From the NCBI RefSeq assembly GCF_001591685.1, contig NZ_BCVJ01000003.1, positions 1 to 64,000 on the forward strand: a DNA stretch of 64,000 nucleotides, written 5' to 3'. This DNA comes from Ligilactobacillus murinus DSM 20452 = NBRC 14221. Lineage in GTDB: Bacteria > Bacillota > Bacilli > Lactobacillales > Lactobacillaceae. Position 1 is the stretch's first letter. The number at the start of each line of letters is the position of its first letter. Below are positions 60,424-64,000 of the stretch, one piece after another. A program made the position numbers and the translations under genes. Below the pieces are notes generated by a model that saw only the letters and a program-made list of their open reading frames with translations, made no database searches and was not told where the DNA came from.

Positions 60424-61857
60424 ATGGCAGAACAAAAGCAAAGCTCATTTGGGGCGTTCATCAATGCTAAGATATTACCTCCGGTCATGAAATTTGTGAA
60501 TACGAAGGCGATCGTAGCATTAAAAGATGGTATGGTCTATGCCTTACCATTTATCATTATCGGGTCGATTTTTTTGATCTTGAATTCCTTCCCGATCACA
60601 GCGGTACAAGAATGGTTCAAAGATATTGGCTGGTCAGTCTTCTTTAACCAAGCATATCAAACAACATTTGCTATTATTTCGATTTGGACGGTAATTGGGA
60701 TCGCCTATGTGTATGCAAGAAACGAAAAACAAGAAGCTTTACCTTGTGGCCTAACAGCCCTATCAGTTTTCTTGTTGTTACAAAATTTAGTTGTCAATAG
60801 TCCTTTAGTTTCAGCAATGGGTAAAGATGGTGCCGGGATCACAGACGCTGCTGGCAAGGTCGTTTATACTGGGACACAAGTTGCCGAACAGATCGATAAG
60901 TTACCTCAAGTCATCCAAAATTATTTGACCTCACCTGTAACAGGTGCGATCAACATGACCTGGTTAGGTGGCCAAGGGATGATCGCAGCGATCATTGTCG
61001 GTCTATTAGTTGGTTGGAGTTATACAGCGATGGCTAAGGCTGGTTGGAAGATCACCTTGCCAGAACAAGTACCAGCTAACGTAGCTAACCAGTTCTCAGC
61101 GATGATCCCATCTGGTGTGATCATCACGGTTTCGATGCTGATCTATGCCTTCTTTGCTAAAGTGTTCAACACTGACATGTTGCAATGGATCTATGATGTT
61201 TTACAAGCACCTTTGCAAGGCCTTTCTGACTCGCTCGGTGGTGCCTTGATCTTAGCTTTCATGGTCGTGTTCTTCTGGTTCTTTGGGGTCCACGGTGGCT
61301 TGATCATGGGTGGTATCGGTGGTGCCTTCTTACTACCAAATACGGCTGATAACGCTGCTTTACTCGCTAAAGGCGAATTGACCATGCAAAATGGTGCTCA
61401 CATCGTAACCAACGAATTTTACAACAACTTCATCAATTTGACAGGTTCTGGGATCACGATCGGGCTTTTGGTCTTTACTTTGACAGCAGCCAAGTCAGTC
61501 CAATTCAAGTCATTAGGTAAAGTTGAAGCAGTACCTGGTATCTTTAACATCAACGAACCATTCTTATTTGGGATCCCGTTAGTCATGAATCCATGGTTGG
61601 CACTTCCGTTCTTTATGACACCGGTCGTCGTAGCACTTTCGACTTACTTGGTGATCTACTTTGGCTTAGTTCCACCAACTGGGGCTGCTGCACCTTGGAC
61701 GACCCCACCGATCATTTCAGGTTTTTTGGTCGGGGGCTGGAAGATGGCATTATGGCAAGCGATCGTCTTATTGATCTCAGTTGCGATGTACTGGCCATTT
61801 GCTAAGAAATACGATAAATATCTCTGCCAACAAGAAGCAGCAAATGAAGCAAAATAA
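60424..61857 (+). CDS. PTS EIIC component, cellobiose/beta-glucoside family
   Basis: This 477-residue Lac-family EIIC starts at 60424 (MAEQKQ) after GGAG. It has about 10 membrane helices. The substrate motif FNINEPFLFGIPLVMNPW (Asn-Glu-Pro) is intact. FFWFFGVHGGLIMG is also typical of CelB-like proteins. It imports a beta-glucoside or chitobiose-type disaccharide with phosphorylation by EIIB. It heads an operon of EIIC, EIIB, EIIA, ROK kinase and GH1. Confidence 0.92.
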   Translation: MAEQKQSSFGAFINAKILPPVMKFVNTKAIVALKDGMVYALPFIIIGSIFLILNSFPITAVQEWFKDIGWSVFFNQAYQTTFAIISIWTVIGIAYVYARNEKQEALPCGLTALSVFLLLQNLVVNSPLVSAMGKDGAGITDAAGKVVYTGTQVAEQIDKLPQVIQNYLTSPVTGAINMTWLGGQGMIAAIIVGLLVGWSYTAMAKAGWKITLPEQVPANVANQFSAMIPSGVIITVSMLIYAFFAKVFNTDMLQWIYDVLQAPLQGLSDSLGGALILAFMVVFFWFFGVHGGLIMGGIGGAFLLPNTADNAALLAKGELTMQNGAHIVTNEFYNNFINLTGSGITIGLLVFTLTAAKSVQFKSLGKVEAVPGIFNINEPFLFGIPLVMNPWLALPFFMTPVVVALSTYLVIYFGLVPPTGAAAPWTTPPIISGFLVGGWKMALWQAIVLLISVAMYWPFAKKYDKYLCQQEAANEAK

Positions 61858-61882
61858 TTATTTAGGAAAAGGATGAATTACA

Positions 61883-62200
61883 ATGGCTGAAAAAATTATT
61901 ATGTTAGCCTGCTCGGCAGGTATGTCAACTTCAATGTTAGTTGCAAAAATGCAAGAAGAAGCAAAGAATCGTGGAAAAGACTATGAGATCTTTGCTAAAT
62001 CAGTGGCTGATATCGATCATCAATTTGAAACCAAAAAGCCAGATGTATTGATGCTAGGACCACAAGTGGCATATATGAAAGCTGATGTTCAAAAGAAATG
62101 TGATGATGCTGGAGTGCCAATGGAAGTTATCAACATGACAGATTATGGCATGATGAACGGTAAAAACGTGCTTGATGAAGCTGAAAAAATTATGGGATAG
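61883..62200 (+). CDS. PTS EIIB component, cellobiose family
   Basis: This 105-residue cytosolic phosphocarrier has the active-site Cys10 in MLACSAGMSTSMLV, and VLMLGPQVAYM later in the fold. It takes phosphate from EIIA and passes it to the sugar. It lies 25 bases after EIIC, with GGAAAAGGATG as ribosome binding site. Confidence 0.95.
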   Translation: MAEKIIMLACSAGMSTSMLVAKMQEEAKNRGKDYEIFAKSVADIDHQFETKKPDVLMLGPQVAYMKADVQKKCDDAGVPMEVINMTDYGMMNGKNVLDEAEKIMG

Positions 62201-62213
62201 AGGATAAAGCAAG

Positions 62214-62537
62214 ATGACAGATGAAAGAATGCAGATCGTCATGGGACTGATCATGGCGGGTGGCAATGCGAAAAACTGTGCTATCGAAGCGATCACAGCA
62301 GCTAAAAAAGGTGATTTTTCTTTGGCTAAAGAAAAGCTCAAAGACGCAAACCAAGCGATCGTGGATGCGCATAATGTGCAGACCGATATGTTAACTAAAG
62401 AAGCTCAAGGTGAACACACTGAGATCGATCTCTATATGGTCCACGCACAAGATCATTTGATGACAGGGATCACATTTGTTGATCTAGCCAAGGAGATCAT
62501 TGCCGTCTACAAACGATTAGACGAAGAAGGTAAATAA
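62214..62537 (+). CDS. PTS EIIA component, lactose/cellobiose family
   Basis: This 107-residue three-helix protein has the active His (about 77) in MVHAQDHLMT, and the family N-terminus VMGLIMAGGNAK. It is phosphorylated by HPr. The downstream terminator at 62541-62575 may lower expression of the two enzyme genes that follow. Confidence 0.95.
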   Translation: MTDERMQIVMGLIMAGGNAKNCAIEAITAAKKGDFSLAKEKLKDANQAIVDAHNVQTDMLTKEAQGEHTEIDLYMVHAQDHLMTGITFVDLAKEIIAVYKRLDEEGK

Positions 62538-62540
62538 TTT

Positions 62541-62575
62541 AAAAGGTGCGCCTAGTACACAGCGCACCTTTTTTA
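62541..62575 (+). terminator. terminator after EIIA
   Basis: AAAAGGTGCGC pairs with GCGCACCTTTT and ends in six T residues. It lies inside the operon, so it is probably partial or there is a further promoter before the ROK gene. Confidence 0.75.
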
Positions 62576-62609
62576 CTAGAGGTAAAAGTATATACATTAG
62601 GAGGGTGTC

Positions 62610-63482
62610 ATGGAAAATCTGATCTTGATCGATATAGGAGGAACAACGATCAAATTTGGGCTAAACACAGGTGAGAAGTTGGAGCTATTACCAGCTAAGA
62701 AAACACCTAAGACGTTACCTGAATTTTATCAGTACTTAGAAGAGACAGTAAATGAGTTAAAAAAACAAGTACCTATCAAAGGTGTAGCGCTCAGTTGCCC
62801 GGGGGCAGTCGATCAAAAAACAGGTGTGATCGGGGGGGACAGTGCTTTACCTTATATTCATGGCTTTGATATTAGAAGTGAGCTCAAAAAGCGCTTTGGC
62901 TTACCGGTCAGCATCGAAAATGACGCTAATTGTGCTGCCTTAGCTGAAATGGCAAGTGGTGCTGGCAAAAAGGTCAAAGATGCGATCTTTTTAGTGATCG
63001 GGACCGGTGTCGGTGGTGCGTTAGTTGTAGATAAAAAGCTCCACCACGGAGCCCATCTTTTAGGGGGAGAATTTGGCTATTTACTCTTGGGCCAAGAGAT
63101 GACAGTCAGTCAAATAGTTAGTCCAGTCAGTATAGCAGAGCGCTACAATGCCAAAACAAGGCAAGCTCTCAGCGGTAAAGAAGTCTTTGCCAAAGCCCAA
63201 ACTGGTGACAAGATCGCTAGTGTAGAAGTCGATAATGCACTACAAACGTTAGCACTTTTGATCTATAACTTACAATATAGCTTTGACCCTGAACTCTTTA
63301 TCATCGGGGGCGCGATCTCTAAAAATCCAGCGCTGATCCCGATGCTAGAACCAAAACTTGCTAAGCTAAGACAAAAAGTCAAGGCTGCTAAACTAGAGCC
63401 TAAAATAGCTGTTTGTCGCTATTATGAACAGGCTAATCTTTTAGGGGCTGCGATCAATTTTAAAAAAATGATGGAGGGATAA
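62610..63482 (+). CDS. ROK-family sugar kinase (glucokinase-like)
   Basis: This 290-residue kinase starts with LIDIGGTTIKFGL. The catalytic ENDANCAALAEMASGAGK (with conserved Asp) and LVIGTGVGGALVVD are present. As in many lactobacillar beta-glucoside ROK proteins, the CxCGxxGC zinc motif is missing after GAHLLGGEFGY. It would phosphorylate the free sugar released by the GH1 enzyme downstream. GGAGGG precedes ATG, and the GH1 gene begins 2 bases after its stop. Confidence 0.88.
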   Translation: MENLILIDIGGTTIKFGLNTGEKLELLPAKKTPKTLPEFYQYLEETVNELKKQVPIKGVALSCPGAVDQKTGVIGGDSALPYIHGFDIRSELKKRFGLPVSIENDANCAALAEMASGAGKKVKDAIFLVIGTGVGGALVVDKKLHHGAHLLGGEFGYLLLGQEMTVSQIVSPVSIAERYNAKTRQALSGKEVFAKAQTGDKIASVEVDNALQTLALLIYNLQYSFDPELFIIGGAISKNPALIPMLEPKLAKLRQKVKAAKLEPKIAVCRYYEQANLLGAAINFKKMMEG

Positions 63483-63484
63483 CA

Positions 63485-64000
63485 ATGTATACATTTCCAA
63501 AGGATTTTATTTGGGGCGCCGCTACTTCAGGGCCTCAATCTGAAGGCAATTTTAAAAAACGACATCAAAATGTTTTTGATTATTGGTATACTAAAGATCC
63601 AAGTGCCTTTTATGCTGGTGTCGGACCGGATACGACGTCTAATTTTTACAATGATTATGAAAACGATTTAAAGTTGATGCATCAAGCAGGGATCAAAGCT
63701 TTAAGAACTTCGATCCAATGGAGTCGCTTGATCGCTGACTTTGAAACTTGCGAAGTCGATCAAAAAGGTGCTGACTTTTATAGTCGTGTGATCGATGCTA
63801 TGTTGGCTAACGGTATCACACCGTATATCAATTTGTGTCATTTCGATATGCCAGTTGAATTACAGCATAAATACGGTGGTTTTGAGTCTAAGCATGTGAC
63901 GGATCTTTTTGCTGGCTTTGCCAAGAAGTGTTTTGAACTTTACGGCGATCGAGTCGATCATTGGTTTACTTTTAATGAACCCAAAGTGATCTTAGATGGT
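63485..64000 (+). CDS. GH1 6-phospho-beta-glucosidase, partial
   Basis: The frame opens at ATG 63485 after GGAGGGATAACA and is open to the window end (172 codons). The N-terminal FPKDFIWGAATSGPQSEG is the GH1 signature for sugar-phosphate glycosidases, and TFNEP (Glu about 165) is the acid/base catalyst. It cleaves the phosphorylated disaccharide delivered by the PTS. The nucleophile motif lies beyond the window. Confidence 0.95.
   Translation, partial: MYTFPKDFIWGAATSGPQSEGNFKKRHQNVFDYWYTKDPSAFYAGVGPDTTSNFYNDYENDLKLMHQAGIKALRTSIQWSRLIADFETCEVDQKGADFYSRVIDAMLANGITPYINLCHFDMPVELQHKYGGFESKHVTDLFAGFAKKCFELYGDRVDHWFTFNEPKVILDG

Overview
The window reads as the chromosome of a low-to-medium GC Gram-positive lactic acid bacterium of the Lactobacillaceae. 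A Ligilactobacillus-like species is my best guess from gene content (PepX, Opp, NanA/NanE, DUF1836 and DUF915 proteins); this is inference, because no rRNA or other marker gene is present. Most genes share strong AGGAGG-type ribosome binding sites, occasional TTG/GTG starts, compact operons and a habit of writing Ile as ATC after G-ending codons. I saw no tRNA, rRNA, CRISPR array or prophage.

Region 1-9.8 kb is an accessory island. A 27-bp sequence at 1-27 recurs exactly at 9742-9768. Between the copies lie a two-gene restriction-like system (a PLD nuclease/SF2 helicase fusion and a large adenine methyltransferase), a decayed RelE/HigB-type toxin next to an intact XRE antitoxin, and an ISL3-family insertion sequence. 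Region 9.8-19.9 kb is housekeeping: PepX and a peptide-binding lipoprotein, a CPA2 antiporter, an amino acid permease, a 55-residue small protein with a palindromic upstream site, a guanylate kinase-like protein, a Fur-family regulator and two membrane-associated proteins.

Region 19.9-28.1 kb is a sialic acid catabolic locus. The rightward genes are nanA, nanE and an RpiR regulator. The leftward genes are a ROK kinase and a second operon (TIM-barrel protein, CPA2 antiporter, Na+/solute symporter, CE7 acetylesterase). Promoters, a cre site, an AT-rich palindrome found near both divergent promoters and a leader terminator can be read in the intergenic DNA. Import by Na+ symport, de-acetylation, lysis to ManNAc, phosphorylation and epimerisation make a coherent pathway.

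Region 28.1-43.2 kb holds a repeat cluster, a SteT-like permease, HflX, the oppABCDF operon, a purine permease, an orphan PTS EIIC with a DUF915 hydrolase, and proBA. Region 43.2-60.2 kb holds a nitroreductase, a two-component system followed by DacA, a YhgE/Pip protein with 42-residue repeats, DegV, DUF1836 with an ABC-2 exporter, a Ktr-type potassium transporter, AzlCD and a TPR-like protein. Region 60.2-64 kb is a cellobiose-type PTS operon (EIIC, EIIB, EIIA, ROK kinase, GH1 phospho-beta-glucosidase cut by the window end), with a clear promoter and two cre sites.

The most unusual features are the two-gene nuclease-helicase/methyltransferase system and a family of nested palindromes that sit on the stop codons of several genes (28.2, 43.1 and 51.5 kb) and carry a different terminator hairpin in each copy.
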